The position numbers were made by a program, and so were the translations under genes. The notes beneath the pieces were generated by a model. It made no database searches and was not told the DNA's origin. It worked only from the letters and a program-made list of their open reading frames with translations. Positions 17,034 to 28,807 of a stretch of 64,000 nucleotides of DNA are shown here, piece by piece. Origin of the DNA: Sulfuricystis thermophila (GTDB lineage: Bacteria > Pseudomonadota > Gammaproteobacteria > Burkholderiales > Rhodocyclaceae). Where the stretch lies: positions 124,001 through 188,000 of the forward strand of contig NZ_AP019373.1 of the NCBI RefSeq assembly GCF_004323595.1. Direction: 5' to 3'. How positions within the stretch are numbered: the first letter of the stretch is position 1; each line of letters begins with the position of its first letter.

Positions 17034-18473
17034 TCAGCTGGAGAGCTTCCTGCGCAACAGTTCGTTGACCTGCTGCGGATTCGCCTTGCCCTTGGTCGCC
17101 TTCATCACCTGACCGACCAGCGCGTTGAAGGCCTTTTCCTTGCCGGCGCGGAATTCCTCGACCGATTTCGGATTGGCGGCGATCACCGCGTCGACGATCG
17201 GTTCGATCGCCGCAGTGTCCGTCACCTGCTGCAAGCCCCGCGCGGCGATGATGGCGTCGGCGTTTTCGCCTTCGCCATTCCAGAGCGCATCGAACACTTC
17301 CTTGGCGAGCTTCGAGGAGAGCGTGCCATCGCTGATGCGGCGGATCATGCCAGCGAGTTGCGTGGCCGAGATGGGGCTTTGGCCGATGTCCTTTTCCTCA
17401 CGATTGAGCCGTGCGGCGAGTTCGCCCATCACCCAGTTGGCGCAGAGCTTGGCGTTTTCCTTGCCGGCGGCGGCGACGGCATCCTCGAAATAACGCGCCA
17501 CCTCGCGCGTCGCGGTGAGCGTCGCGGCATCGTAATCAGACAGGCCATATTCGGTTTGCCAGCGCGCCTGCATCGCCTGCGGCAGCTCGGGCAGGCCGGC
17601 TTTCACCTCGGCGATCCACTGCGGCTCGATTTCCAGCGGCAACAGGTCGGGGTCGGGGAAGTAGCGGTAATCGTGCGCGTCTTCCTTGCTGCGCATTGCG
17701 CGCGTCTCGCCGCTGTCTGGATCGAACAGCACGGTGGCCTGCTGGATCGCGCGGCCTTCCTCGAGCTCGTTGATCTGCCACTGGATTTCGAAGTCGATCG
17801 CCTGTTGCAGGAAACGGAAGGAATTGAGGTTCTTGATCTCGCGCCGCGTGCCGAAGGGCTCGCCCGGCCGGCGCACCGAGACGTTGGCGTCACAACGGAA
17901 CGAGCCTTCCTGCATGTTGCCGTCGCAGATGCCGATCCAGGTGACGAGCGTGTGCAGTGCCTTGGCATAGGCGACAGCCTCGGCGGACGAGCGCATGTCG
18001 GGCTCGGAGACGATTTCGAGCAGCGGCGTGCCGGCGCGATTGAGGTCGATGCCGGTCTTGCCGTGGAAATCCTCATGCAAGGATTTGCCGGCATCCTCCT
18101 CGAGATGGGCGCGGGTCAGCCGGACGAATTTTTCCGTGTCATTGACGCGGATCGTCAGGCCTCCGCCGGAGATCACCGGCGTTTCATACTGGCTGATCTG
18201 GTAGCCCTTCGGCAGATCGGGATAGAAGTAGTTCTTGCGGGCGAAGATCGAGCGCGGCGCGATCTCGCCACCGACGGCGAGACCAAACTTGATCGCGCAG
18301 ACCACCGCCTCGCGGTTCAGGACCGGCAGCACGCCCGGCAGCGCGATGTCCACCGCGCAGGCCTGGCGGTTGGGTTCCGCGCCGAAAGCGGTGCTGGCGC
18401 CGGAGAAGATTTTCGATCGGGTGAGCAGCTGGACATGGGTCTCCAGCCCGATCACCACTTCCCATTGACTCAT
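17034..18473 (-). CDS. gatB: Asp-tRNA(Asn)/Glu-tRNA(Gln) amidotransferase subunit B
   Basis: GatB is the kinase/tRNA-binding subunit of the GatCAB amidotransferase, which turns misacylated Glu-tRNA(Gln) and Asp-tRNA(Asn) into the correct species. The 479 residues start [22 protein letters not shown] and contain [18 protein letters not shown] and [13 protein letters not shown]. The C-terminal YqeY-like tail ends in [13 protein letters not shown]. Start 18473 is set by this conserved N-terminus. It is the last gene of gatC-gatA-lipoprotein-gatB. Confidence 0.97.
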   Translation of the reverse strand: MSQWEVVIGLETHVQLLTRSKIFSGASTAFGAEPNRQACAVDIALPGVLPVLNREAVVCAIKFGLAVGGEIAPRSIFARKNYFYPDLPKGYQISQYETPVISGGGLTIRVNDTEKFVRLTRAHLEEDAGKSLHEDFHGKTGIDLNRAGTPLLEIVSEPDMRSSAEAVAYAKALHTLVTWIGICDGNMQEGSFRCDANVSVRRPGEPFGTRREIKNLNSFRFLQQAIDFEIQWQINELEEGRAIQQATVLFDPDSGETRAMRSKEDAHDYRYFPDPDLLPLEIEPQWIAEVKAGLPELPQAMQARWQTEYGLSDYDAATLTATREVARYFEDAVAAAGKENAKLCANWVMGELAARLNREEKDIGQSPISATQLAGMIRRISDGTLSSKLAKEVFDALWNGEGENADAIIAARGLQQVTDTAAIEPIVDAVIAANPKSVEEFRAGKEKAFNALVGQVMKATKGKANPQQVNELLRRKLSS

Positions 18474-18483
18474 GGACAACCCT

Positions 18484-19020
18484 TCATGAACAACGCCCCT
18501 TCCGGTTGTCGACCAGAATGGGCCACAGATAATCGACCGCATCGCCGCCACATTCGGCGCGACAATCGCGGAAGGCGACGGTGACCTGATCGCCCTGCTC
18601 CCACAGACTGACCTTGCAGGACGATTTTTGTGAGGCGAGCACGACGATCGGCAGACGCTCGATCTGCCGAAAATCGGCGAGGTTGAAGCGGCAGCTGCCG
18701 CGCTTGGGGATATCGACGCGCGCTTCGAGCCGTTCGACGTGCGCATCGGTGACGGCCAAGGCGAGCTGGCCAGCGTAACCGGTTTCCTTGTCGACGAAGC
18801 CGCAATTCACCTGGGTATTCAGCGCGCGCCCCGAGATCGGCTTCAAGCCCCGCTTGGCCAGATAGGCCAGCGTCTCCTTTTTCAGCACGGGCGCTTGGGG
18901 TGCAGCCTGCGGTGCAGTCGGCGCAGGCGCAGGGGTGGGGGCGGTGGGTGCGGGAGGAGGTGCCGTGGCACAACCGGCCAGCCAGACCGTCAGTGCGCAC
19001 GCCGCCACCCGCCCGAGCAT
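18484..19020 (-). CDS. Predicted lipoprotein between gatA and gatB
   Basis: I do not recognise this 178-residue protein. A lipoprotein signal ends in the lipobox LAGC at residue 17. A Pro/Ala/Thr-rich linker (about 18-45) joins it to a small domain with seven cysteines ([29 protein letters not shown] and a C-terminal RKGRCS), likely disulfide-bonded in the periplasm. It lies in the gat transcript, four bases from gatA and ten from gatB, although nothing suggests a role in tRNA amidation. Lnt from this window would be expected to acylate it. Confidence 0.75.
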   Translation of the reverse strand: MLGRVAACALTVWLAGCATAPPPAPTAPTPAPAPTAPQAAPQAPVLKKETLAYLAKRGLKPISGRALNTQVNCGFVDKETGYAGQLALAVTDAHVERLEARVDIPKRGSCRFNLADFRQIERLPIVVLASQKSSCKVSLWEQGDQVTVAFRDCRAECGGDAVDYLWPILVDNRKGRCS

Positions 19021-19024
19021 CGAT

Positions 19025-20482
19025 TCACTCCTCGAGGCCAGCGGGCATCCGCCGATGCCAGTCCGTCGCCTGTTGATAGCGATGGGCGACATTGAGCATC
19101 TTCGCCTCGGCAAACCACGGCGCGATGATTTGCAGCCCCACCGGCAGGCCCTCATCGAAACCGCAGGGGATCGACATCGCCGGTAGTCCGGCGAGATTGA
19201 CGGCGATCGTGTAGATGTCGGAGAGGTACATCTGGACCGGATCGGCGCCCTTTTCGCCGAAGCGAAAGGCGGGCGTCGGCGTGGTCGGCCCGATGATCAC
19301 GTCGCAGGAAGCGAACGCAGCCCGGAAGTCCTCGGCGATCAGCCGGCGCACCTGCTGGGCTTTCAGGTAATAGGCGTCGTAATAGCCGTGCGAGAGCACA
19401 TAGGTGCCGATGAGGATGCGCCGCTTGACTTCCGGCCCGAAACCTTCGGCGCGGGTCTTCTCGTACATCTCGATCAGGTCGCGGTATTCGGCGGCGCGAT
19501 GGCCGTAACGCACGCCGTCGAAGCGCGCGAGATTCGAGCTCGCCTCGGCCGGCGCGATCACGTAGTAGGCCGGCACCGAAAGATTGGAATTGGGCAGCGA
19601 GACCTCGACGGTGGTCGCGCCGAGCCTGCGGTATTCGGCCAGCGCCGCCTCGACCGCGGCGCGCACGCCAGTACTCATGCCGGCGCCGAAAAACTCCTGC
19701 GGCAGACCGATCTTCAGGCCAGCGAGGGGCTTGTTGAGATCGCGCGTGTAGTCTTCGGCAGGGCGGTCGAGCGAGGTCGAGTCCCGTGCGTCGAAACCGG
19801 CCATAGCATTCAAGAGCAGCGCGCAATCCTCGGCGGATTTGGCCATCGGCCCGCCCTGATCGAGGCTGGAGGCGAAGGCGATCATGCCAAAGCGCGAGAC
19901 CACGCCATAGGTCGGTTTCAGGCCCGTCAGACCGCAAAGTGCCGCCGGTTGGCGGATCGAGCCGCCCGTGTCGGTGCCGGTGGCCGCGGGTACGAGGCGT
20001 GCGGCGATCGCCGCCGCCGAGCCGCCCGAGGAGCCGCCCGGCACACGCGCCAAATCCCAGGGGTTCTTCACCGGACCAAAAAATGAAGTCTCGTTCGACG
20101 AGCCCATCGCGAACTCGTCCATGTTGCACTTGCCGAGCAAGACCATGCCGGCCGCGGCCATCTTCTCGACGACGTGGGCGTCGTAGGGAGAGACGAAGTT
20201 GGCGAGCATCTTCGAGCCGCAGGTGGTGCGCCAACCTTGGGTGCAGAAGATGTCCTTGTGCGCCAACGGAATGCCGAGCAGGGGTGCCGTCTCGCCAGCG
20301 CCGAGTTTGGCGTCGGCGGCACGCGCGAGGCTGAGCGCCTTCTCGCGGTCGATGGTGATGAAGGCGTTGAGCGTCGGGTTGAGTTTTTCGATGCGGTCGA
20401 GGAACAGCGTCGTCAATTCGACGCTGGAAATCTTCTTTTCCGCCAGCGCGGCGGCGAGTTCCTGGAGAGACGAATTGATCAT
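19025..20482 (-). CDS. gatA: Asp-tRNA(Asn)/Glu-tRNA(Gln) amidotransferase subunit A
   Basis: GatA is the glutaminase/amidase subunit that supplies ammonia to GatB. The 485-residue amidase-signature enzyme shows the catalytic Lys76 in AHKDIFC, Ser151 in [11 protein letters not shown] and nucleophile Ser175 in [15 protein letters not shown] 20482 gives the usual N-terminus [12 protein letters not shown]. The spacer to gatC (20483-20546) carries a short GC-rich repeat. The stretch [11 protein letters not shown] resembles the 26-bp repeat family but also fits normal GatA sequence. Confidence 0.97.
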   Translation of the reverse strand: MINSSLQELAAALAEKKISSVELTTLFLDRIEKLNPTLNAFITIDREKALSLARAADAKLGAGETAPLLGIPLAHKDIFCTQGWRTTCGSKMLANFVSPYDAHVVEKMAAAGMVLLGKCNMDEFAMGSSNETSFFGPVKNPWDLARVPGGSSGGSAAAIAARLVPAATGTDTGGSIRQPAALCGLTGLKPTYGVVSRFGMIAFASSLDQGGPMAKSAEDCALLLNAMAGFDARDSTSLDRPAEDYTRDLNKPLAGLKIGLPQEFFGAGMSTGVRAAVEAALAEYRRLGATTVEVSLPNSNLSVPAYYVIAPAEASSNLARFDGVRYGHRAAEYRDLIEMYEKTRAEGFGPEVKRRILIGTYVLSHGYYDAYYLKAQQVRRLIAEDFRAAFASCDVIIGPTTPTPAFRFGEKGADPVQMYLSDIYTIAVNLAGLPAMSIPCGFDEGLPVGLQIIAPWFAEAKMLNVAHRYQQATDWHRRMPAGLEE

Positions 20483-20502
20483 GGAGCGAAGCGACCACAA
20501 AG

Positions 20503-20541
20503 TTTCCCCTCCGAGAGGAGGGGCTGGGGGAGGCGGGCGAT
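20503..20541 (-). repeat. GC-rich repeat fragment before gatA
   Basis: Read on the minus strand this matches the C-rich middle of the 185-bp repeat at about 430-466 (CGCCCGCC then CCCCCAGCCCCTCC and a GAGAGG-type hairpin arm). Its inverted CCCCTCC/GGAGGGG arms can pair. It lies directly upstream of gatA. Confidence 0.55.
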
Positions 20542-20546
20542 CTGTT

Positions 20547-22189
<1,643 letters not shown>

Positions 22190-22265
22190 GTTTCGCTCCG
22201 GTAAGGTGTGCGGTGGCATGGTGCCCATGCCACGCTGAACCATCGGGGGGAGAAATGCAGTCTTG

Positions 22266-23183
22266 ATGTCCGTCGCAGGTCATTCGCCTCCACCATTTTT
22301 CAAGCGCGGGCCGGCGCCACTGGTGCGGCTGACCTTTTTCCTCGCGCTATCCGTGGCGGCGATGGTGGCCGATCTGCGCTTCAAGATACTGGAACCGGCA
22401 CGCGCCGCGGTCGCCGCGCTGCTCTGGCCGTTGCAGAAGGCGGTGATGCTGCCGGTCGAGGGTGCCGGCGAGGCCGGCAGCTATTTTGCCGATCTGGCGC
22501 GCCTGAAAAAGGAAAACGAGGAACTGCGCACCCGGGCACTGGCCCAGGCCAATCAGCTCCTGCGCCAGACGCATCTCGATCAGGAAAACCGTCGCCTGCG
22601 CGCCTTGCTCGAGATGCGCGAGCGACTGGACGCTCCCGCCCTGGCCGCCGAAATCCTCTATGCGGCTCGCGACCCGTTTTCCCGCCGCATCGTCATCGAC
22701 CGCGGCATGACGCATGGCATCGAGGCCGGCCAGCCAGTGATCGACGAGGTCGGCGTGATCGGCCAGGTGACGCGCGTTTATCCCTTGACCAGCGAGGTGA
22801 CCCTGCTGACCGACAAGAACCAGGCCATTCCGGTGCAGGTGCAGCGCAATGGTCTGCGCGCGGTGCTCGCCGGTGCGGGCAATGGCTTGCTGGAATTGAA
22901 GTTCCTGCCGGCCAATGCCGACGTCGAGCCGGACGACGTGCTGGTCACCTCGGGATTGGATGGCGTTTATCTGCCTGGCCTGCCGGTGGCGCGTGTGACG
23001 AGGATCGATCGCGACAACTCGTTCGCCTTCGCGCGCATCGAATGCACACCCGTGGCCGGTGTCGAACGCCAGGGACAGGTGCTGGTGCTCGGCAAACGTG
23101 TCGCACCGCCACCGCCCGAAGAGCGGAGCGAGGAACTTCCCAAGACCGGCAAGGGTCGCAAGCCGCGAGGCCAGAAAAAATGA
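22266..23183 (+). CDS. mreC: Rod shape-determining protein MreC
   Basis: MreC is a bitopic membrane protein that activates PBP2 in the elongasome. The 305 residues have one membrane helix (about 23-43), a coiled coil with LKKENEELRTRALAQ (about 80-115) and the periplasmic beta domain with RRIVIDRGMTHGIEAGQPVI. The tail is Lys/Pro-rich. An adjacent TTG at 22263 could also start translation. mreD overlaps its end by four bases. Confidence 0.95.
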   Translation: MSVAGHSPPPFFKRGPAPLVRLTFFLALSVAAMVADLRFKILEPARAAVAALLWPLQKAVMLPVEGAGEAGSYFADLARLKKENEELRTRALAQANQLLRQTHLDQENRRLRALLEMRERLDAPALAAEILYAARDPFSRRIVIDRGMTHGIEAGQPVIDEVGVIGQVTRVYPLTSEVTLLTDKNQAIPVQVQRNGLRAVLAGAGNGLLELKFLPANADVEPDDVLVTSGLDGVYLPGLPVARVTRIDRDNSFAFARIECTPVAGVERQGQVLVLGKRVAPPPPEERSEELPKTGKGRKPRGQKK

Positions 23184-23704
23184 TCCAGCCCACCCATTCC
23201 TCACGGCGCATCCTGTTGCCGGCGCGCACCTGGTTCATCTATCTGTCATTGCTGGTGGCGGCCTTGCTGAACCTGATCCCGCTCGGCCGCCTGCCCGGCG
23301 TGCCCGACTGGGTGGCGCTGGTGCTGGCCTTCTGGTGCATCCATCAGCCGTTGAAGGTCGGCATGGCAGCCGCTTTCTGCTTCGGGCTGGCAATGGATGT
23401 CGCCCATGCGGCCGTGATGGGCCAACATGCCTTCGCCTATGTGCTGCTCGCCTTCTTCGCCGCCGGCTGGTCGCGCCGCGTGCTCTGGTTCCCGCTCGCC
23501 CAGCAGGCGCTGCACGTGCTGCCGATGCTGCTCGGCACGCAGCTCGTGATGCTCCTGATCCGTCTCGCCACCGGTGCCGAGTTTCCCGGCCTCAGTTACT
23601 TCCTGTCGAGCTTCACCGCCACGCTGCTCTGGTATCCGGCGAGCTACCTCCTCCTGCTGCCGCAGTATCAGCCGGTCGAGCGCGATGAGACCCGACCCAT
23701 CTGA
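23180..23704 (+). CDS. mreD: Rod shape-determining protein MreD
   Basis: MreD is the integral membrane partner of MreC. The 174 residues contain five or six hydrophobic helices and the family-typical stretch GLAMDVAHAAVMGQHAFAYVLLAF. ATG 23180 overlaps the mreC stop and its own stop overlaps mrdA, so translation of the set appears coupled. Confidence 0.93.
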   Translation: MIQPTHSSRRILLPARTWFIYLSLLVAALLNLIPLGRLPGVPDWVALVLAFWCIHQPLKVGMAAAFCFGLAMDVAHAAVMGQHAFAYVLLAFFAAGWSRRVLWFPLAQQALHVLPMLLGTQLVMLLIRLATGAEFPGLSYFLSSFTATLLWYPASYLLLLPQYQPVERDETRPI

Positions 23705-25596
23705 TGCAGATCAAGGACGCGCAGGAAGGGCTGGAACAGTTCAACCGCCGCGTGGCAAGCGCGGGGGCACTGGTGCTCGTCTGCTTCGCGATCCTGTTCG
23801 GGCGCTTTTTCTGGCTGCAGGTGATCCAGCACGATTATTACCGCACGCGTGCCGAGGACAACCGCATCTCGCTGGTGCCGATCGTGCCCAACCGCGGCCT
23901 GATCGTCGATCGCAACGGCGAGGTGCTGGCGCGCAACTATTCGGCCTACACGCTGGAAATCACCCCTTCGCAGGTGCCCGATCTCGAGGCGACGATCGAC
24001 GCTCTGGCGGAATTTATCACCATCGAAGCGAAGGACCGCAAGCGCTTCAGGAAACTGATGGAAGAGAGCAAGCGCTTCGAGTCGCTGCCGATCCGCACGC
24101 GCCTGACCGACGAGGAGGTGGCGAAGTTCATCGCCCGCCGCTATCGCTTTCCCGGCGTCGACATCAAGGCGCGGCTGTTCCGTCAGTATCCGAAGGGCGC
24201 CTTCGCCTCCCACGTGCTCGGTTACATCGGCCGCATCACCGAGCGCGATCTGGCGCGGATCGAGGACAACGAGCAGGAGGCCAACTATCGCGGCACCGAC
24301 TACTTTGGCAAATCCGGTCTCGAACAGCATTATGAGTTCGAGCTGCATGGCACGAGCGGCTTCGAACAGGTCGAGGTCGATGCCGGCGGCCGGGCGGTGC
24401 GCTCGCTGGCACGGGTCGCGCCGGTGCCGGGCAACAATCTGACGCTGACGCTGGATGCCAAACTGCAGGAAATCGCCGAGCAGGCCTTTGGCGATCGGCG
24501 CGGCGCGCTGGTCGCGATCGAACCGTCTACCGGCGGCATCCTCGCGCTGGTCTCGGTGCCCAATTACGATCCCAACCTGTTCGTCGATGGCATCGCCGCA
24601 GTTGACTGGCAGGCGCTCAACGAAGCGGCGGACAAGCCGATGATCAACCGGGCCTTGAACGGCGCCTATCCGCCGGGCTCGACCTTCAAGCCGTTCATGG
24701 CGCTCGCCGCACTTCATTACGGCAAGCGCCGGCCCGAACAGGCGATCGTCGATCCGGGCGGCTTCAATTTTGGCGGCCACTTCTTCCGTGACGACAAGAA
24801 GGGCGGGCATGGCCTCGTCGATATGTACAAATCCATCGTCGTCTCCTGCGACACCTACTACTACATGCTCGCCAATGACATGGGCATCGACGCGATCGCC
24901 GCCTTCATGGGCGAGCTGGGCCTGGGCAGCAAGACCGGTATCGATATCGAGGGCGAATCGGAAGGCGTGTTGCCCTCGCCGGCGTGGAAGAAGAAGCGCT
25001 TCAAGCGGCCGGAGCAGCAAAAGTGGTATGCCGGCGAGACGATCTCGATCGGCATCGGTCAGGGCTACAACGCCTATACGCCGATCCAGCTCGCCCAGGC
25101 GGTGGCGACGCTGGCCAACGACGGCGTGATGTTCCGCCCGCACCTCGTCAAATACATCACCGACACGAAGAGCGGCGAGAAGCGTTTCATCGAGCCGCAA
25201 CCGATCAAGAAACTGCCCTGGAAGCAGGAACACATCGACGTGATCAAGCGCGCGATGATCGGCGTCAATAAAGAAGGCACCGGCGCGCGCGCCTTCGCCG
25301 GGGCCGAATATGTCTCCGCCGGCAAGACCGGCACGGCGCAGGTGTTTTCCTACAAGGGCGCCGAGCACAAGACGGAGACCATGAAGGCTCATCTGCGCGA
25401 CCATGCGCTGTTCATTGCCTTCGCGCCGGCCGATCAGCCGAAGATCGCGCTGGCGGTGCTGGTCGAGAATGGCGGCTTCGGTGCCCAGGCCGCCGCGCCG
25501 ATCGCGCGCCAGGTGTTCGACTACTATCTGCTTGGCAAGCTGCCCAAGGGCATGGCGCCGACCGACGAGGCCGCCGTGGAGGCCGATCCCGAATGA
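23704..25596 (+). CDS. mrdA: Penicillin-binding protein 2 (elongation transpeptidase)
   Basis: PBP2 is the essential transpeptidase of lateral wall synthesis. The 630 residues have a membrane anchor (about 20-42), a dimerisation domain with the start RTRAEDNRISLVPIVPNRG and the transpeptidase domain. The active-site serine is S326 in YPPGSTFKP, the SxD motif is SCDTYYY and the KTG motif is SAGKTGTAQ. The start overlaps the mreD stop and the end overlaps rodA by four bases. Confidence 0.97.
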   Translation: MQIKDAQEGLEQFNRRVASAGALVLVCFAILFGRFFWLQVIQHDYYRTRAEDNRISLVPIVPNRGLIVDRNGEVLARNYSAYTLEITPSQVPDLEATIDALAEFITIEAKDRKRFRKLMEESKRFESLPIRTRLTDEEVAKFIARRYRFPGVDIKARLFRQYPKGAFASHVLGYIGRITERDLARIEDNEQEANYRGTDYFGKSGLEQHYEFELHGTSGFEQVEVDAGGRAVRSLARVAPVPGNNLTLTLDAKLQEIAEQAFGDRRGALVAIEPSTGGILALVSVPNYDPNLFVDGIAAVDWQALNEAADKPMINRALNGAYPPGSTFKPFMALAALHYGKRRPEQAIVDPGGFNFGGHFFRDDKKGGHGLVDMYKSIVVSCDTYYYMLANDMGIDAIAAFMGELGLGSKTGIDIEGESEGVLPSPAWKKKRFKRPEQQKWYAGETISIGIGQGYNAYTPIQLAQAVATLANDGVMFRPHLVKYITDTKSGEKRFIEPQPIKKLPWKQEHIDVIKRAMIGVNKEGTGARAFAGAEYVSAGKTGTAQVFSYKGAEHKTETMKAHLRDHALFIAFAPADQPKIALAVLVENGGFGAQAAAPIARQVFDYYLLGKLPKGMAPTDEAAVEADPE

Positions 25597-26687
25597 GTGA
25601 GTGGCTGCACAAAATCTGGCGAATGGTCGTTGCGCCGATCGACTGGCCGCTGCTGGGCTTCACGGCGCTGCTGCTGATCCTCGCCACCGTCGCGCTGGCC
25701 AGCGCCTCGCCGGAGCGGCTGGGCGCGCATTTCATCAATCTCGGCGTCGCGCTGCTGGTGATGCGCGCCGTCGCCCAGCTGCCGCCACAACGGTTGATGC
25801 ACATCGCGGTGCCGGTGTATCTGCTCGGCCTCTTGTTGCTGATCGCCGTGGCGCTGTTCGGCGACGTTTCGAAAGGTGCGCGCCGCTGGCTCAACCTGGG
25901 CTTCATGCGCATCCAGCCCTCGGAGCTGATGAAGATCGCGATGCCGCTGATGCTCGCCTGGTATTTCCAGAAACGCGAGGGCCTGCTCGTCTGGCGCGAT
26001 TGGTTCGTCGCCACGCTGTTACTCCTCGTGCCGGTGGCGCTGATCGCCCGTCAGCCCGATCTGGGTACCGCGGTGTTGGTGTTCGCCGCCGGCTTTTTCG
26101 TGATCTTCCTCGCCGGCCTGTCGTGGAAGGTGATCTTCGGTTTGCTCGGGCTGGCGGCCGCCGCTGCGCCCTTCGCCTGGAACCTGCTCCACGACTATCA
26201 ACGGCAGCGCATCCTGATGTTGCTCGATCCGGAGAAAGACCCGCTCGGCAAGGGCTTCCACATCATCCAGTCGACGATCGCGATCGGCTCCGGCGGCCTC
26301 TTCGGCAAGGGCTGGGGGCAGGGCACGCAGGCGCAGCTCGAGTTCATCCCCGAGCGGCATACCGATTTCATCTTCGCCGTGTGGTCCGAAGAATTCGGTC
26401 TGGTCGGCAATGCCGTGCTGTTGATCCTCTACCTGTTGTTGATCGGCCGTGGCTTGCAGATCGCCCTGCAGGCGCCGACGCTGTTCACACGCCTCTTGGC
26501 CGGCGCGGTGACGCTGATCTTCTTCACCTATGCCTTCGTCAACATGGGCATGGTCTCCGGCATCCTGCCGGTGGTCGGCGTGCCGCTGCCCCTCGTCAGT
26601 TACGGCGGCACGGCGCTCGTCACCCTTTGCCTCGGCATCGGCATCCTGATGTCGATCCACAAGAATCGTATGCTGGTGCAGAAATGA
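25593..26687 (+). CDS. mrdB: Peptidoglycan glycosyltransferase RodA
   Basis: RodA is the SEDS-family glycan polymerase working with PBP2. The 364 residues contain about ten membrane helices. Visible family motifs are KGARRWLNLGFMRIQPSELMK, QPDLGTAVLVF and, in the last loop, GVPLPLVSYGGTAL. It overlaps mrdA and rlpA by four bases each. Confidence 0.97.
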   Translation: MSEWLHKIWRMVVAPIDWPLLGFTALLLILATVALASASPERLGAHFINLGVALLVMRAVAQLPPQRLMHIAVPVYLLGLLLLIAVALFGDVSKGARRWLNLGFMRIQPSELMKIAMPLMLAWYFQKREGLLVWRDWFVATLLLLVPVALIARQPDLGTAVLVFAAGFFVIFLAGLSWKVIFGLLGLAAAAAPFAWNLLHDYQRQRILMLLDPEKDPLGKGFHIIQSTIAIGSGGLFGKGWGQGTQAQLEFIPERHTDFIFAVWSEEFGLVGNAVLLILYLLLIGRGLQIALQAPTLFTRLLAGAVTLIFFTYAFVNMGMVSGILPVVGVPLPLVSYGGTALVTLCLGIGILMSIHKNRMLVQK

Positions 26688-27622
26688 AGCGGATCCTCCC
26701 CCTTTCCCTGTCGCTGCTGCTCGCTGCCTGCGGCGCCCAGCCGCCCAAGCCTGCCGTGCAAACCCCCGCCGTGGGTGCCGTCCCGCCAGCGCCGACTTTG
26801 AGTGAGAAAAAACCGCTGGTCACGAAAAAGGGGGGCGGCTTCTATCTCGACGACGGACCGCTCGATCACTCGATCGATCTGGCGGCGATCCCCGATGCCG
26901 TGCCCAAGCCTGAGCCGCTGCACCGCTTCGCCAACCGGCCCTATGCGGTGTTCGGCCGCGACTACGTGCCGCTCACCGATGCCACCGGTTACCGGCAACA
27001 GGGCGTGGCGAGCTGGTATGGCCGGCGTTACCACGGCCAGAAGACTTCGAGCGGCGAACCCTATGACATGTTCGCGATGACCGCCGCGCATCCGACGCTG
27101 CCGATCCCATCTTATGCACGCGTCACGCGCGTCGACACCGGCAAGTCGGTGGTGGTGCGCATCAACGACCGCGGCCCTTTTCTGCATGAGCGGCTGATCG
27201 ATCTGTCCTATGCCGCAGCCTGGAAGCTCGGCCTCACCGACAACGGCAGCGGGCTGGTCGTCGTCGAGAGCGTGCAGCCCGGAGAAGCAGTCACGACGAT
27301 CGCCCAGACGGCGCCTTCCCTGCCGTCGGCGCAAGCCGCCGCAGTCGGCCCGACGCCCGAGCCGCCGGCAGTGCTGAACGACGTGGTTGAAAAAGGCGGC
27401 CACTACCTGCAGCTCGGCGCTTTCGCCAGCCGCGACAACGCCGAGGCGCTGAAGGCCAAGCTATATCGCGATCTCGGCGAACTCGGCGACAAGCTGGTGG
27501 TCAGAAGCGCGGGCAGTCTGCATCGGCTGCAGCTCGGCCCATGGCCGGATGTGGCCGAGGCGCGCCGGGTCGCCGAACGGCTGAAGCTCGCCTTCGATCT
27601 GCCCAGTATGCTCGTGAAATAG
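26684..27622 (+). CDS. rlpA: RlpA septal-ring lytic transglycosylase lipoprotein
   Basis: RlpA cleaves denuded glycan strands at the septum. The 312 residues start with a lipoprotein signal (lipobox LLAACG, Cys near residue 16). A double-psi beta-barrel domain (about 100-190) has GVASWYGRRYHGQKTSSGE and VVRINDRGPF, and a SPOR domain at the C-terminus (about 235-312) has YLQLGAFASRDNAEALKAKL. The linker right after the lipobox contains an in-frame copy of the 26-bp repeat, encoding VPPAPTLS. Confidence 0.95.
   Translation: MKRILPLSLSLLLAACGAQPPKPAVQTPAVGAVPPAPTLSEKKPLVTKKGGGFYLDDGPLDHSIDLAAIPDAVPKPEPLHRFANRPYAVFGRDYVPLTDATGYRQQGVASWYGRRYHGQKTSSGEPYDMFAMTAAHPTLPIPSYARVTRVDTGKSVVVRINDRGPFLHERLIDLSYAAAWKLGLTDNGSGLVVVESVQPGEAVTTIAQTAPSLPSAQAAAVGPTPEPPAVLNDVVEKGGHYLQLGAFASRDNAEALKAKLYRDLGELGDKLVVRSAGSLHRLQLGPWPDVAEARRVAERLKLAFDLPSMLVK
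26774..26799 (-). repeat. 26-bp dispersed repeat, copy in rlpA
   Basis: This copy reads GGTGCCGTCCCGCCAGCGCC plus GACTTT on the plus strand, close to the family consensus. It is read in frame as GAVPPAPTL in the flexible linker behind the RlpA lipobox, where extra residues are likely tolerated. Confidence 0.8.
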
Positions 27623-27673
27623 CCGTCACACGCGGCAAGGTATACTTTTCCGAAATCTCAACGGTGAATCTCC

Positions 27674-28807
27674 ATGCGTTTTCTTCTCCTGCTGCTTTCC
27701 CTGCTTTCCCTGAATGCTTTCGCCCAGACCAGCGAACCGCCGCCGCCGCTGGCCGCGCGTGCCTGGCTGCTGATGGACCAGACCACCGGCCAGATCCTCG
27801 CTGCCTCGAATCCCGAAATGAAGGTCGAGCCGGCCTCGCTGACCAAGATCATGACTTCCTACGTCGTCTATGGTGCGCTGCGCGATGGCAAGCTCAAGCT
27901 CGACCAGATCGTGCCGGTGTCGGAAAAAGCCTGGAAGGCGCCCGGTTCGCGCATGTTCATCGCGCCGGACCAGCAGGTCACCGTCGATGCGCTGCTCTCC
28001 GGCATGGTGGTGCAATCGGGCAACGATGCCTCGATCGCGCTCGCCGAGGCGGTCGCCGGCAGCGAGGAAGCCTTCGCCAACCTGATGAATGCCGAAGCGA
28101 AGCGGCTCGGTCTGACCAACACCCATTTCGTCAACGCCACCGGCCTGCCGGACTCGGCGCACATGACGACGGTGGTCGATCTCGCCAAGCTGACCACGGC
28201 GCTGATCCGCGATTTCCCCGAGGAATACAAGCGTTATGCGGTCAAGGAATTCACCTGGAACAAGATCAAGCAGCCCAACCGCAACCGGCTGCTGTGGCTC
28301 GACCCGGCGATCGACGGCGTCAAGACCGGGCATACCGATTCGGCGGGCTATTGCCTGGTCGCCTCGCGTTTCGATGGCGTGCGGCGATTGACCACCGTCG
28401 TCGTCGGCACGGCTTCCGACAATGCGCGGGTACAGGAAACGCTGGCGCTGCTGCACTACGGCGCACGCGCCTTCGATGCGGTCAAACTCTACGACAAGGG
28501 CCAGGCGCTGACTCAGCTCAAAGTGTTCAAGGGCCAGCAGAACACCGTCGGCGCCGGCTTCGCCCAGGACTTCGTGCTCTCCCTCCCCAAAGGCGTGGCG
28601 AGCAACCCCGAACGCATCAAGGTCGAGGTGGTGAGCCGTCAACCCTTGCTCGCACCGGTCAAGCAGGGCGATGTGGTCGCCACGCTGAAGCTCACCGTCG
28701 ATGGCCAGTCCTGGGGTGAACACCCCCTGATCGCGCTCGCCGACGTGCCGCTGGCCGGCTTCCTTGGCCGTGCCTGGGACGGTCTCAAGCTCTATTTCCA
28801 GAAATGA
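27674..28807 (+). CDS. dacA: D-alanyl-D-alanine carboxypeptidase (PBP5/6 type)
   Basis: This low-molecular-weight PBP trims the terminal D-Ala from peptidoglycan peptides. The 377 residues have a signal peptide (1-17). Active-site motifs are S55-L-T-K58 in PASLTKIM, S115-G-N in VQSGNDAS and K217-T-G in GVKTGHTDSAG. A PBP5-type C-terminal beta domain ends in an amphipathic membrane-binding helix (LAGFLGRAWDGLKLYFQK). A TATACT box at 27640-27645 may be a -10 for a promoter in the 51-bp spacer; no -35 is evident. Confidence 0.95.
   Translation: MRFLLLLLSLLSLNAFAQTSEPPPPLAARAWLLMDQTTGQILAASNPEMKVEPASLTKIMTSYVVYGALRDGKLKLDQIVPVSEKAWKAPGSRMFIAPDQQVTVDALLSGMVVQSGNDASIALAEAVAGSEEAFANLMNAEAKRLGLTNTHFVNATGLPDSAHMTTVVDLAKLTTALIRDFPEEYKRYAVKEFTWNKIKQPNRNRLLWLDPAIDGVKTGHTDSAGYCLVASRFDGVRRLTTVVVGTASDNARVQETLALLHYGARAFDAVKLYDKGQALTQLKVFKGQQNTVGAGFAQDFVLSLPKGVASNPERIKVEVVSRQPLLAPVKQGDVVATLKLTVDGQSWGEHPLIALADVPLAGFLGRAWDGLKLYFQK

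Noticed and set aside
20283-20308. Match to the 26-bp repeat inside gatA
   Set aside because: The encoded [11 protein letters not shown] fits the usual GatA sequence in this region, so the DNA match may be chance or convergent. It is not counted as a firm copy.
23668-25404. A 578-residue frame antisense to mrdA
   Set aside because: A codon-bias shadow. The sense strand has all PBP2 motifs and the overlapped operon structure.
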